Below are positions 7,878-13,922 of a DNA stretch of 38,879 nucleotides, piece by piece. The first letter of the stretch is position 1, and each line of letters opens with the position of its first letter. Source of the stretch: an uncultured Faecalibacterium sp. (GTDB lineage Bacteria > Bacillota > Clostridia > Oscillospirales > Ruminococcaceae). The position numbers and the translations under genes are program-made. The notes beneath the pieces were generated by a model. It did not search any database and was not told where the DNA came from. It saw only the letters and a list, made by a program, of their open reading frames with translations. The stretch spans positions 1 through 38,879 of the forward strand of contig CAKSWU010000019.1 of assembly GCA_934513205.1 (NCBI GenBank), in the 5' to 3' direction.

Positions 7878-7900
7878 GCGCTGATTGCATAATCGGTGGT
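7878..7900 (+). repeat. 23-nt 5' element shared by both toxin mRNAs, copy 1
   Basis: This element begins GCGCTGATTGCATAATC and is identical to 10609-10631. It folds as CTGATT-GCAT-AATCGG, a 5' stem-loop with UGCA in or beside the loop. It probably protects the 5' end or contacts the antisense RNA; the role is inferred from position. Confidence 0.8.
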
Positions 7901-7982
7901 CTAGCTCCTTCCGGCTGCGCGCCAGAGGGGACGAAAAACTTTTTGCTTCCCCTGACGCGAAAGCGGAAAGGGGGGATGCTTC

Positions 7983-8084
7983 ATGACGTTTGAACAGGTC
8001 GTGCTGCTGCTCACGCTTCTTGGCGGAGCAGTTTACATTACCTTCGAGATCACATGGACGATTTCCAACGGCAAAAAGAAATGA
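7983..8084 (+). CDS. Small hydrophobic peptide, putative type I toxin (copy 1)
   Basis: A 33-residue peptide, MTFEQVVLLLTLLGGAVYIT followed by a polar, lysine-ended tail (GKKK). One transmembrane helix and a basic C-terminus fit membrane-acting type I toxins of the Fst/TxpA/holin-like kind. Its message has a long 5' leader from the promoter at 7825. In that leader CCTTCCG near 7907 can pair with CGGAAAGG, which contains the ribosome binding site, and an inner stem AGGGG/CCCCT closes the structure. The stop codon is the first part of the terminator stem. An antisense RNA is read toward it from 8206. The peptide is too short for homology, but the gene architecture is duplicated at 10754, which supports it. 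Confidence 0.75.
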   Translation: MTFEQVVLLLTLLGGAVYITFEITWTISNGKKK

Positions 8085-8171
8085 CCGCTCATGCCCTCAG
8101 AAAGCAAGCGGTCATTCTTTACGACTGATTAGCCGGATGAGGAGCTGACCATTGCAGTCAGCGCTCTTTCT
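8073..8171 (-). ncRNA. Antisense antitoxin RNA, copy 1
   Basis: A roughly 100-nt transcript inferred from a consensus minus-strand promoter (8206-8178) and a terminator with a T-rich tail (ending near 8073). It overlaps the 3' end of the toxin message, including its stop codon. Its 5' end begins near GCGCTGACTGCA and folds as CTGAC-loop-GTCAG with UGCA in the loop. Both ends are inferred from sequence. Confidence 0.65.
8080..8120. terminator. Bidirectional terminator shared by toxin mRNA and antisense RNA, copy 1
   Basis: AATGACCGCT (8080-8089) pairs with AGCGGTCATT (8107-8116). T-rich sequence follows on both strands and is stronger on the minus strand. The toxin stop codon TGA is part of the stem. 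Confidence 0.8.
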
Positions 8172-8177
8172 ATTCGT

Positions 8178-8206
8178 AGTATAGTCTATTTTTCCGGGTT
8201 TGTCAA
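8178..8206 (-). promoter_or_regulatory. Promoter of antisense RNA, copy 1
   Basis: On the minus strand TTGACA (8206-8201), 17-bp spacer, TATACT (8183-8178). It is a near-perfect consensus and much stronger than the toxin promoter, as expected for an antitoxin RNA. Confidence 0.85.
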
Positions 8207-8243
8207 GCGGCGGACCCGCTGTCAAAACAGGAGGTTTTGCGCG

Positions 8244-8723
8244 ATGAAACGCACGGATTACATCAATTGGGATGAGTATTTCATGGGCATCGCCCTGCTG
8301 ACCGCCATGCGCTCCAAGGACCCCAACAGTCAGGTGGGCGCGTGCATCGTCAGCCCGGAAAACAAGATCCTGTCGCTGGGCTACAACGGCATGCCTATGG
8401 GCTGCAACGATGACGACATGCCGTGGGAGCGGGAGGGCGCGCCGCTGGACACCAAGTATATGTACGTCTGCCACGCCGAGCTGAACGCCATCCTCAACAG
8501 CGCCCACAACAACCTGAAGGGCGCGCGGGTGTATGTGACCCTGTTCCCCTGCAACGAGTGCACCAAGGCCATCATCCAGTCCGGCATTGCCGAGGTGGTG
8601 TACTACGGCGACAAGTACCACGACAGCGATTCCAGCATCGCGGCGCGGTTCATGTTCCAAAAGGCGGGCGTGAAGCTGACCGCCTATCGGCCCACCGGAC
8701 GCCGGGCCGAGCTGGAGCTGTGA
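8244..8723 (+). CDS. comEB: Deoxycytidylate (dCMP) deaminase family protein
   Basis: A 159-residue zinc-dependent cytidine/deoxycytidylate deaminase, predicted to convert dCMP to dUMP for thymidylate synthesis. The zinc and catalytic motif HAE is at 77-79 and PCNEC at 102-106, with a dCMP deaminase-type N-terminus (NWDEYFMGIALLTAMRSKDP) and the GYNGMPMGC loop. The start at ATG 8244 has AGGAGG upstream. It is followed 8 bases later by the argF promoter, so it is transcribed separately. The symbol follows the Bacillus naming for this family; no competence genes are nearby. Confidence 0.9.
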   Translation: MKRTDYINWDEYFMGIALLTAMRSKDPNSQVGACIVSPENKILSLGYNGMPMGCNDDDMPWEREGAPLDTKYMYVCHAELNAILNSAHNNLKGARVYVTLFPCNECTKAIIQSGIAEVVYYGDKYHDSDSSIAARFMFQKAGVKLTAYRPTGRRAELEL

Positions 8724-8731
8724 GCTTCCTC

Positions 8732-8760
8732 TTGACCTTCCCGATGCAACGTACTATAAT
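8732..8760 (+). promoter_or_regulatory. argF promoter
   Basis: TTGACC (8732-8737), 17-bp spacer, TATAAT (8755-8760). The expected transcription start falls just at the ARG box at 8772. Confidence 0.88.
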
Positions 8761-8771
8761 AGAATCATAGC

Positions 8772-8787
8772 TTGAATAAATATTCAG
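8772..8787. promoter_or_regulatory. ARG box, predicted ArgR/AhrC operator
   Basis: The palindrome TTGAATAAATATTCAG matches the ArgR half-site pattern TGAAT-N4-ATTCA with no mismatch. It is centred about 20 bases after the -10 box, where bound repressor would block argF initiation when arginine is abundant. The regulator is not in the window. Confidence 0.8.
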
Positions 8788-8816
8788 GAATGCTTGCATA
8801 GAGAGGGAAATATACA

Positions 8817-9812
8817 ATGGAACTGAAAAATCGCAGCTTTTTGAAGCTATTGGACTACACCCCTGCCGAGATCGGGCAGCTGCTGGAGCTGGCTGCCGAC
8901 CTGAAAGCCAAAAAGAAGGCCGGTATCCGTCACGACCAGCTGCGGGGCAAAAATATTGCTCTGATCTTTGAAAAGACCTCCACCCGCACCCGCTGCAGCT
9001 TTGAGGTAGCCGCCCACGATCTGGGCATGGAAGTGACCTATCTGGACCCCTCCGGCAGCCAGATCGGCAAAAAGGAGTCCATCGCCGACACCGCCCGGGT
9101 GCTGGGACGGATGTTTGACGGCATCGAGTACCGCGGCTACGGGCAGCAGATCGTGGAAGAGCTGGCCCACTACGCCGGTGTGCCGGTGTGGAACGGCCTG
9201 ACCAACGAGTTCCATCCCACCCAGATCCTGGCCGACTTCCTGACCATTCAGGAGCATTTCGGACACCTGAAGGGCATCCACTTTGTTTACTTTGGTGACG
9301 CCCGCTACAACATGGGCAACAGCCTGATGGTGGGCTGCGCCAAGATGGGCCTGCACTTTACTGCCTGCGCCCCCAAAAAGTACCAGCCGGATGCCGCGCT
9401 TGTGGAGCAGTGTCAGGCCATTGCCGCCCAGACCGGGGCGACCCTCTCCTTTGAGGAGGACCCCGTCAAGGCCGCAAAGGGCGCAGACGTGCTGTACACC
9501 GATGTGTGGGTATCCATGGGCGAGCCGGTTGAGGTGTGGGCAGAGCGCATCCACGATCTGGCTCCCTATCAGATCAATCAGGATCTGATGAACATTGCAG
9601 GCCCGGATGCAGTATTCATGCACTGCCTGCCCGCCTACCACGACCACAAGACCACCGTGGGCAAGGAGATGGGCGAGCGCTTTGGCCGCGACGCCATGGA
9701 GGTGACCGACGAGGTATTCGAAGGCCCCCAGAGCATCGTGTTTGACGAGGCCGAGAACCGGATGCACACCATCAAGGCGGTCATGGCGGCTACCTTGGGA
9801 TATCAGGAATAA
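8817..9812 (+). CDS. argF: Ornithine carbamoyltransferase
   Basis: Makes citrulline from carbamoyl phosphate and ornithine in arginine synthesis. The 331-residue protein has all signature motifs: carbamoyl-phosphate loop STRTR (55-59), HPTQ (133-136), the ornithine-side region with DVWVSMGE, and HCLP (269-272). It starts at ATG 8817 after GAGAGGG. A dedicated promoter and an ARG box point to arginine repression, which favours the anabolic enzyme (ArgF) over a catabolic arcB; no arcA or arcC is adjacent. It is a single-gene unit closed by a hairpin at 9819. Confidence 0.95.
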   Translation: MELKNRSFLKLLDYTPAEIGQLLELAADLKAKKKAGIRHDQLRGKNIALIFEKTSTRTRCSFEVAAHDLGMEVTYLDPSGSQIGKKESIADTARVLGRMFDGIEYRGYGQQIVEELAHYAGVPVWNGLTNEFHPTQILADFLTIQEHFGHLKGIHFVYFGDARYNMGNSLMVGCAKMGLHFTACAPKKYQPDAALVEQCQAIAAQTGATLSFEEDPVKAAKGADVLYTDVWVSMGEPVEVWAERIHDLAPYQINQDLMNIAGPDAVFMHCLPAYHDHKTTVGKEMGERFGRDAMEVTDEVFEGPQSIVFDEAENRMHTIKAVMAATLGYQE

Positions 9813-9818
9813 AGAGAT

Positions 9819-9850
9819 AAGCCCGGAAGGTTCGCAAATCTTCCGGGCTT
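9819..9850. terminator. Hairpin between argF and bioY
   Basis: AAGCCCGGAAG (9819-9829) pairs with CTTCCGGGCTT (9840-9850). It lies between converging genes and can serve both; T-rich tails on both strands are modest. Confidence 0.7.
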
Positions 9851-9885
9851 ATACTATCTAAAAAAGCAATTTTTCCGCTCAGCGA

Positions 9886-10455
9886 TCATTCCGAAACTGC
9901 ATTCTGCAGTTTCAGCACACCGGCCTGCGTCAAACGCTTGCGCAGCAGCGCACCCACGATGCAGCTCACCACGATCTTGCCAAGGTCCAGCGCAATGAAG
10001 GGGTAGACGCAGACGGTCAGCGCGTAGCCCAGCTCACACTGCATCTGGAACACGAACCATGCCGTGCCCAGCACATAGCAGGCGGCATCGCCCAGCACCA
10101 GACCCACAGCGGAGACCACCGGGTTGCCCTTGCTCTTTTCAATGAACATGCCGCCGATGAAGGCCAGCAGCAGATAGCCCACCAGATAACCGCCGGTAGG
10201 GCCTGCCAGCTTGGAAAGGCCGGCACCATAGCCGGAGAACACCGGAATACCGATGGCACCCAGTGCCAGATAAATGACCACGCTCAGGGTGCCGAACTTG
10301 GGTCCTAGCAGCCACGCGGTCAGGCAGATAACAAAGTTTGCCAGCGAGATGGGCACGGCTCCGATGGGCACGGTCAGCGGGCCCAGCACGCACAGCACGG
10401 CAGCCATCACAGCGGTGACAGCCATCTGGTAGGTAGTCAGTTTTTTGTCTTTCAT
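9886..10455 (-). CDS. bioY: Biotin transporter substrate-binding subunit BioY
   Basis: The S component of an ECF-type vitamin importer, binding biotin in the membrane. It is 189 residues with about six transmembrane segments. Family signatures include the GPLTVPIGAVPISLANF stretch near 25-42, GPKFGTLSVVIYLALGAIGIPVF, and GPTGGYLVGY near 85. It probably uses ECF energising subunits encoded elsewhere. The ATG at 10455 follows GAGGGG; an upstream in-frame extension would cross the promoter and is not used. A BirA-like operator overlaps the promoter, in keeping with biotin repression. No biotin synthesis genes are adjacent, so uptake is the supported role. Confidence 0.93.
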   Translation of the reverse strand: MKDKKLTTYQMAVTAVMAAVLCVLGPLTVPIGAVPISLANFVICLTAWLLGPKFGTLSVVIYLALGAIGIPVFSGYGAGLSKLAGPTGGYLVGYLLLAFIGGMFIEKSKGNPVVSAVGLVLGDAACYVLGTAWFVFQMQCELGYALTVCVYPFIALDLGKIVVSCIVGALLRKRLTQAGVLKLQNAVSE

Positions 10456-10502
10456 AGTCAGTTTTCCCCTCTGTTTTTTGGTTTGCAAGGCATCTGTGCC
10501 CG

Positions 10503-10532
10503 AGTATACCGCACCGGTGCACCGCAGGTCAA
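10503..10532 (-). promoter_or_regulatory. bioY promoter
   Basis: On the minus strand TTGACC (10532-10527), 18-bp spacer, TATACT (10508-10503), about 50 bases before the start. The -35 lies inside one half of a BirA-like operator. Confidence 0.8.
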
Positions 10533-10558
10533 CGAAAAAGTTTGCAAAGGGTTTACAA
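10526..10558. promoter_or_regulatory. Probable BirA operator
   Basis: GGTTTACAA (10550-10558) is a near-perfect BirA half-site. AGGTCAACG (10526-10534) is the weaker partner (5 of 9 positions), and the 15-bp gap matches the known Firmicute arrangement TTGTTAACC-N15-GGTTAACAA. The weak half covers the bioY -35, so bound BirA-biotin would block transcription. Confidence 0.6.
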
Positions 10559-10570
10559 TCAACAGATATA

Positions 10571-10599
10571 TTGTAATCCGTCGAAAAATATGCTATTCT
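10571..10599 (+). promoter_or_regulatory. Promoter of type I toxin mRNA, copy 2
   Basis: TTGTAA (10571-10576), 17-bp spacer, TATTCT (10594-10599). It is divergent from bioY and starts only 13 bases beyond the BirA-like site. Confidence 0.65.
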
Positions 10600-10608
10600 A
10601 AGAATACG

Positions 10609-10631
10609 GCGCTGATTGCATAATCGGTGGT
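10609..10631 (+). repeat. 23-nt 5' element shared by both toxin mRNAs, copy 2
   Basis: Identical over 23 nt to 7878-7900 although the flanks differ completely. It lies about 10 bases after the -10 box, so it forms the 5' end of the transcript in both copies. Confidence 0.85.
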
Positions 10632-10753
10632 CATGCTTTCCCATCCCGCAGCACTGCTTCTTCCTGTACATGGAACGAACCAGCGGCTTGTGGGAGAAGA
10701 ACTTTTTTGAGCCAAGCCTCCCCAAGCCTTGAAGGCGAAGGGAGGGATGTCAG

Positions 10754-10891
10754 ATGGATCTCTCAGAGATGCTGAACCTGCTGATGGTCATTCTTACGCT
10801 GTTGGGATTGATCATTGAGGTAATTCGCCTGACCCTTGAGGTCATGGACAAAGATTCACAGAAGAAAAACGATGACAACAAAAAAGATTGA
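10754..10891 (+). CDS. Small hydrophobic peptide, putative type I toxin (copy 2)
   Basis: A 45-residue peptide beginning MDLSEMLNLLMVILTLLGLI, with one transmembrane helix and a charged tail rich in K and D. It is the counterpart of the peptide at 7983: same 5' element, long leader, terminator overlapping the stop, and converging antisense RNA. The ribosome binding site GGGAGG can pair with CCTCCC near 10718, with an inner GCCTT/AGGC stem, so translation is probably closed in the full-length message. An ATG at 10747 is out of frame and gives a hydrophilic peptide, so I prefer 10754. The toxin role is inferred from architecture. Confidence 0.75.
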   Translation: MDLSEMLNLLMVILTLLGLIIEVIRLTLEVMDKDSQKKNDDNKKD

Positions 10892-10975
10892 CCGCCCCAG
10901 TCTACCAAACTAGCGGTCAATCTTTTTGACTAATGTGGGATGGAAAGCTGGCCCAATGCAGTCAGCGTCCCTTCT
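10879..10975 (-). ncRNA. Antisense antitoxin RNA, copy 2
   Basis: Inferred from the consensus promoter at 11010-10982 and a terminator ending in six T near 10880. It is about 97 nt, close in length to copy 1. It begins near GACGCTGACTGCATTGGG and can form GCUG/CAGC around a UGCA-containing loop. It covers the toxin stop codon and 3' end. Confidence 0.65.
10881..10925. terminator. Bidirectional terminator, toxin-antitoxin copy 2
   Basis: TTGACCGC (10888-10895) pairs with GCGGTCAA (10913-10920). T5 follows on the plus strand and T6 on the minus strand. The stop codon TGA of the toxin is part of the stem, as in copy 1. Confidence 0.85.
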
Positions 10976-10981
10976 GTTTAT

Positions 10982-11010
10982 AGTATAATCGCACCATCGT
11001 GTTTTGTCAA
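10982..11010 (-). promoter_or_regulatory. Promoter of antisense RNA, copy 2
   Basis: On the minus strand TTGACA (11010-11005), 17-bp spacer, TATACT (10987-10982). Element sequences and spacing are identical to copy 1 although the spacers differ. Confidence 0.85.
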
Positions 11011-11021
11011 GGAGGTTCCCC

Positions 11022-11597
11022 ATGGGTGGAGGACACATTTCCCGGCCGGATCTCGGGATGCCGCAGCCGGACGAAACCTGCCCGCTGACCGAGTTTTACC
11101 GCATCCTGCAGCAGGCACTGGACGCAGCGGGCTGCTTTGCGGTGCCGGCGCTCTGGGCCGGGATGCAGGCCCCCGCGCGGCACATCTGGATGGAGGAGGC
11201 AAGGGCCTGCCTGTCCCTGTCGCCGCAGCAGCGCGAAGGGGACACCCGCCTGCTGGCCCCGGCACAGATGCAGCTGCTGTACACCACCCTTTCGGTGGCG
11301 CAGGACGGCACCCCCGCTGCGCTGCTGCTGACCGAAGAGTGCACCCGCGCCACGGCGGCGGTGCAGCTTTTGCCGCCGGTGCTGTGGGAGGACCCCCTGC
11401 CGCCGCTGCCGGACGTCCCAGCGGCGCTGACCGTGACGCTGACCATGGAGGATGTGCTGCTGGCAGACACCGACCCGCAGGCTCTGGGCCGCAGGCTGGC
11501 CCTTACCACCGCCAACAAGCGCTGGGTGCAGCACCCGAAAGCCGAGGCGTTTCTGGCGCAGCGTCTGGCACTGCTGCAGCGGGTGTACCGGCGCTGA
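11022..11597 (+). CDS. Hypothetical protein
   Basis: A 191-residue soluble protein I do not recognise. It is rich in Ala, Leu and Pro, with no signal peptide, transmembrane segment or evident catalytic motif. The middle has LLAPAQMQLLYTTLSV and a PPVLWEDPLPPLP linker; the C-terminus is basic and helical (AFLAQRLALLQRVYRR). The start is ATG 11022 because AAGGAGG lies 6 bases upstream; a TTG at 11004 is possible but lies in the antisense RNA promoter. It is followed 124 bases later by the ECF sigma gene. The minus strand is also open here but lacks a ribosome binding site. Confidence 0.6.
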   Translation: MGGGHISRPDLGMPQPDETCPLTEFYRILQQALDAAGCFAVPALWAGMQAPARHIWMEEARACLSLSPQQREGDTRLLAPAQMQLLYTTLSVAQDGTPAALLLTEECTRATAAVQLLPPVLWEDPLPPLPDVPAALTVTLTMEDVLLADTDPQALGRRLALTTANKRWVQHPKAEAFLAQRLALLQRVYRR

Positions 11598-11721
11598 GCC
11601 TTTTTGCATGATTTTTCCGCGGAACGCAATCTTCGGGGACGTTCAGCCGTATACAGGGTGAACGCTCCCTGTGGAACTGCAGATCCCACTGCCTGTACAG
11701 GCGCTAAAGGAGAGCTCGATC

Positions 11722-12213
11722 ATGGGACAATTGACCAGAAATGAAGTATTTACGCTGGCTGTGCAAAAGTACAGCGACGCAGTCTACCGGGCTGCCGTAC
11801 ACAACAGCCGATGTACCGCAGACGCCGAGGATGTGGTGCAGGACGTCTACGAGCGTCTGCTGCACTACAACGGCATCTTTGAGAGTGAGGAGCACCTCAA
11901 AGCATGGCTGCTGCGGGTAGCCATCAACCGCTGCCGGGACCTGACCCGGGCAGCCCACCAGAAGGACACAGAGCTGGACGAGAACCTGCCTGCGCCCGAT
12001 GCCATGGAGGATGGCACGGTGCTGGATGCGGTGCGCGCCCTGCCGGAAAACTACCGCAACGCCATATACCTACATTATTATGAAGGCTATACGGCGGCGG
12101 AGATCGGACGGATGCTGGGAGCACCGCCCAACACGGTGCTGAGCTGGCTGCGGCGTGCCAGAGCACAGTTACATACGATGCTGAAGGAGGAGATCGAAGA
12201 TGAGGTGGTATGA
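11722..12213 (+). CDS. ECF-type RNA polymerase sigma factor
   Basis: A 163-residue group 4 sigma factor. Region 2 (AVQKYSDAVYRAAVHNSRCTADAEDVVQDVYERLL, about 11-45) contacts polymerase and the -10 element; region 4 (ALPENYRNAIYLHYYEGYTAAEIGRMLG, about 108-136) is the -35-binding helix-turn-helix. I chose ATG 11722 because AAAGGAGA is 8 bases upstream. The next gene starts inside its end (14-base overlap), so sigma factor and probable membrane partner are coupled. Upstream, CGTTCA (11640) and TGAACG (11659) form an inverted repeat that may be regulatory. Target promoters cannot be told from this window. Confidence 0.9.
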   Translation: MGQLTRNEVFTLAVQKYSDAVYRAAVHNSRCTADAEDVVQDVYERLLHYNGIFESEEHLKAWLLRVAINRCRDLTRAAHQKDTELDENLPAPDAMEDGTVLDAVRALPENYRNAIYLHYYEGYTAAEIGRMLGAPPNTVLSWLRRARAQLHTMLKEEIEDEVV

Positions 12214-13342
12214 ATACAAGATGGAGACCGAGGATCTCCACGCCCCGGACGACCTCAAAGCCAGACTGCTGGCCATGACCGACCAGCTGACCGAAGAAGA
12301 AAAAGAGCAGCCGATGATGAAGGCCCCGGTCAAGGCGGAAAAAACGGTCAAAAAGCACAATACCATCCGTTTCCCCGCAAAGCAGCTGGGCGCACTGGCA
12401 GCCTGTCTGGCGGTGTGCGCCGTGGGCTTTGGCACCCTGCGTCTGGGCATCGGGATGGGCAGCGCCAAAAGCAGTGCCCCCGCCCTGTATGCAGCCGAGG
12501 GCGCTGCCAACAGCTCTGCAGCCTCTGCGGCGGCGGGGGACCTGGATCTGCAGTGCGCCATGCTGGACGCCCCGGACGTGGTGAGTTACAGCATGGACGG
12601 CGTGGACGACCGCAGCGCTGACGGCGGCGCCGAGACCTACTCTGCCGAAGGGACTGCCGCCGAGCGCAGCAGCACCGACAGCGCCAAGATCATCTACACC
12701 GCAAACCTCACGCTGGAAAGCAAGGACTACGATGCCGCCCGGACCGCGCTGGACGAGGCCCTTGCACAGGCGGGCGGCTGGCTGGAGGCCAGCAGCGAGT
12801 ACACCCGTCAGGCCGACAGCCGCTCGGTCAGCCTGACCTGCCGGGTGCCGCAGGCAAACTACCAGAGCTTTCTGGATGCTGTGGCGCAGGCGGGCAACGT
12901 GACCTATAAGACCCAGCAGGCCGAGGACGTCACCGCCCAGTATCTGGATGTGTCGGCGCGGCTGGACACCCTCAAGGCCCAGCGCACCCGTCTGCAGGAG
13001 CTGCAGGCACAGGCAAAGGACCTGTCGGACCTGCTGGAGATCGAATCCACCCTGACCGATGTGCAGTCCCAGATCGAGAGCTGGCAGAGTCAGCTGAACT
13101 GGTACAGCGATCAGGTGCAGCAGTGCACCGTGTATGTGGACCTGAACGAGGTGCAGACCTACTCGCCCCCCAGCGAAGGCTTTGGCAGCCGCATCGCCAG
13201 CGCCTTTGCGGAAGGCTGGCAGAACTTTGTGCAGGGCGCGCAGCGGCTGGCAGTGAGCCTTGCCGGGGCATGGCCGGCGGTGGTGCTGCTGGCGGCTGCG
13301 GTCGCCGTGGCGCTGCACCTGAGGAAAAAGAAAACGAAGTGA
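12200..13342 (+). CDS. DUF4349 membrane protein, probable anti-sigma partner
   Basis: A 380-residue protein. A short cytoplasmic head (about 1-55, LLAMTDQLTEEEKEQ) is followed by one transmembrane helix (about 57-80). The extracytoplasmic part is a low-complexity Ser/Ala linker and a DUF4349-type domain (IIYTANLTLESKDYDAARTALDEALAQAGG onward) with a long coiled coil near 255-305. A second transmembrane helix (about 352-372) ends in basic residues. Start 12200 lies inside the sigma gene with AAGGAGGAG upstream. Position and topology suggest it holds the sigma factor at the membrane; no canonical zinc anti-sigma motif is visible, so that role is inferred. Confidence 0.8.
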   Translation: MRWYEYKMETEDLHAPDDLKARLLAMTDQLTEEEKEQPMMKAPVKAEKTVKKHNTIRFPAKQLGALAACLAVCAVGFGTLRLGIGMGSAKSSAPALYAAEGAANSSAASAAAGDLDLQCAMLDAPDVVSYSMDGVDDRSADGGAETYSAEGTAAERSSTDSAKIIYTANLTLESKDYDAARTALDEALAQAGGWLEASSEYTRQADSRSVSLTCRVPQANYQSFLDAVAQAGNVTYKTQQAEDVTAQYLDVSARLDTLKAQRTRLQELQAQAKDLSDLLEIESTLTDVQSQIESWQSQLNWYSDQVQQCTVYVDLNEVQTYSPPSEGFGSRIASAFAEGWQNFVQGAQRLAVSLAGAWPAVVLLAAAVAVALHLRKKKTK

Positions 13343-13466
13343 TGCACGAATGTGCAAAGGATGCGCTGACGCAACGATGCGCCGCTGCCGCCGCAATGGC
13401 GGGGACGATTTTGAGTGCGCTCCGCGTTGCTTTGCGCATCTTCATTGGAAGAATGATTTGAATCGA

Positions 13467-13506
13467 GCGATGCCGGGCGGTCTGCGGACCGCCCGGCATC
13501 GCCTTT
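13467..13506 (+). terminator. Terminator of the sigma/DUF4349 operon
   Basis: A 16-bp perfect stem GCGATGCCGGGCGGTC (13467-13482) pairs across a 4-nt loop with its complement (13487-13502) and is followed by CTTTT. The remaining sequence to 13649 has no gene; it contains an 18-nt stretch at 13555-13572 that recurs near 29255. Confidence 0.9.
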
Positions 13507-13554
13507 TCACGGAAGGGGCTTGACGGAGAGGACTCCGGGGCTAGCCCGCTGACG

Positions 13555-13572
13555 GTCAACCCGCAAAGTGTG
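13555..13572. repeat. Dispersed 18-nt repeat, copy 1
   Basis: GTCAACCCGCAAAGTGTG matches 29255-29273 except for one extra A there. Both copies are intergenic. It may belong to an interspersed repeat family; copy number cannot be judged here. Confidence 0.5.
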
Positions 13573-13649
13573 AGGTCCCTGCTTTGGGCGCCCACCTTCA
13601 CGGGACTGCATCGGGAAAACCGCGTTCCGAAACTTTTTTCAAAAAAGTG

Positions 13650-13678
13650 TTGACAACTGCCCTGCGGTGTGGTATTAT
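13650..13678 (+). promoter_or_regulatory. Promoter of the initiator tRNA gene
   Basis: TTGACA (13650-13655), 17-bp spacer, TATTAT (13673-13678), preceded by a T6/A6 inverted repeat that may act as an upstream element. Confidence 0.88.
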
Positions 13679-13723
13679 ACTTGAGCAGTCAGCGAGAACC
13701 GCTGAGATGCGAAAAGAAAATAT

Positions 13724-13800
<77 letters not shown>

Positions 13801-13804
13801 CCAA

Positions 13805-13835
13805 AACGTTCTGAGATTTCTCAGGACGTTTTTTT
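13805..13835 (+). terminator. Terminator of the initiator tRNA gene
   Basis: AACGTTCTGAG (13805-13815) pairs with CTCAGGACGTT (13820-13830) with one wobble, followed by a run of seven T. Confidence 0.9.
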
Positions 13836-13922
13836 GTTGTCCGGGTGCATTTGGCACTGGTGCGCCGCCCCGGAATGCGGTATACTGAGAAAAACGTTTC
13901 AGCACAGGAGGAGCTTTTGGCT

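Noticed and set aside
5379..7892. A very long plus-strand open frame (837 codons) opposite the EF-G-like gene
   Set aside because: It is the antisense shadow of a high-GC gene, rich in His, Gly, Leu and Val, and crosses two terminators and the start region of the real gene.
11618..11645. GGAAC and CGTT as an ECF-type promoter for the sigma gene
   Set aside because: The gap is only 14 bases, shorter than normal for ECF promoters.
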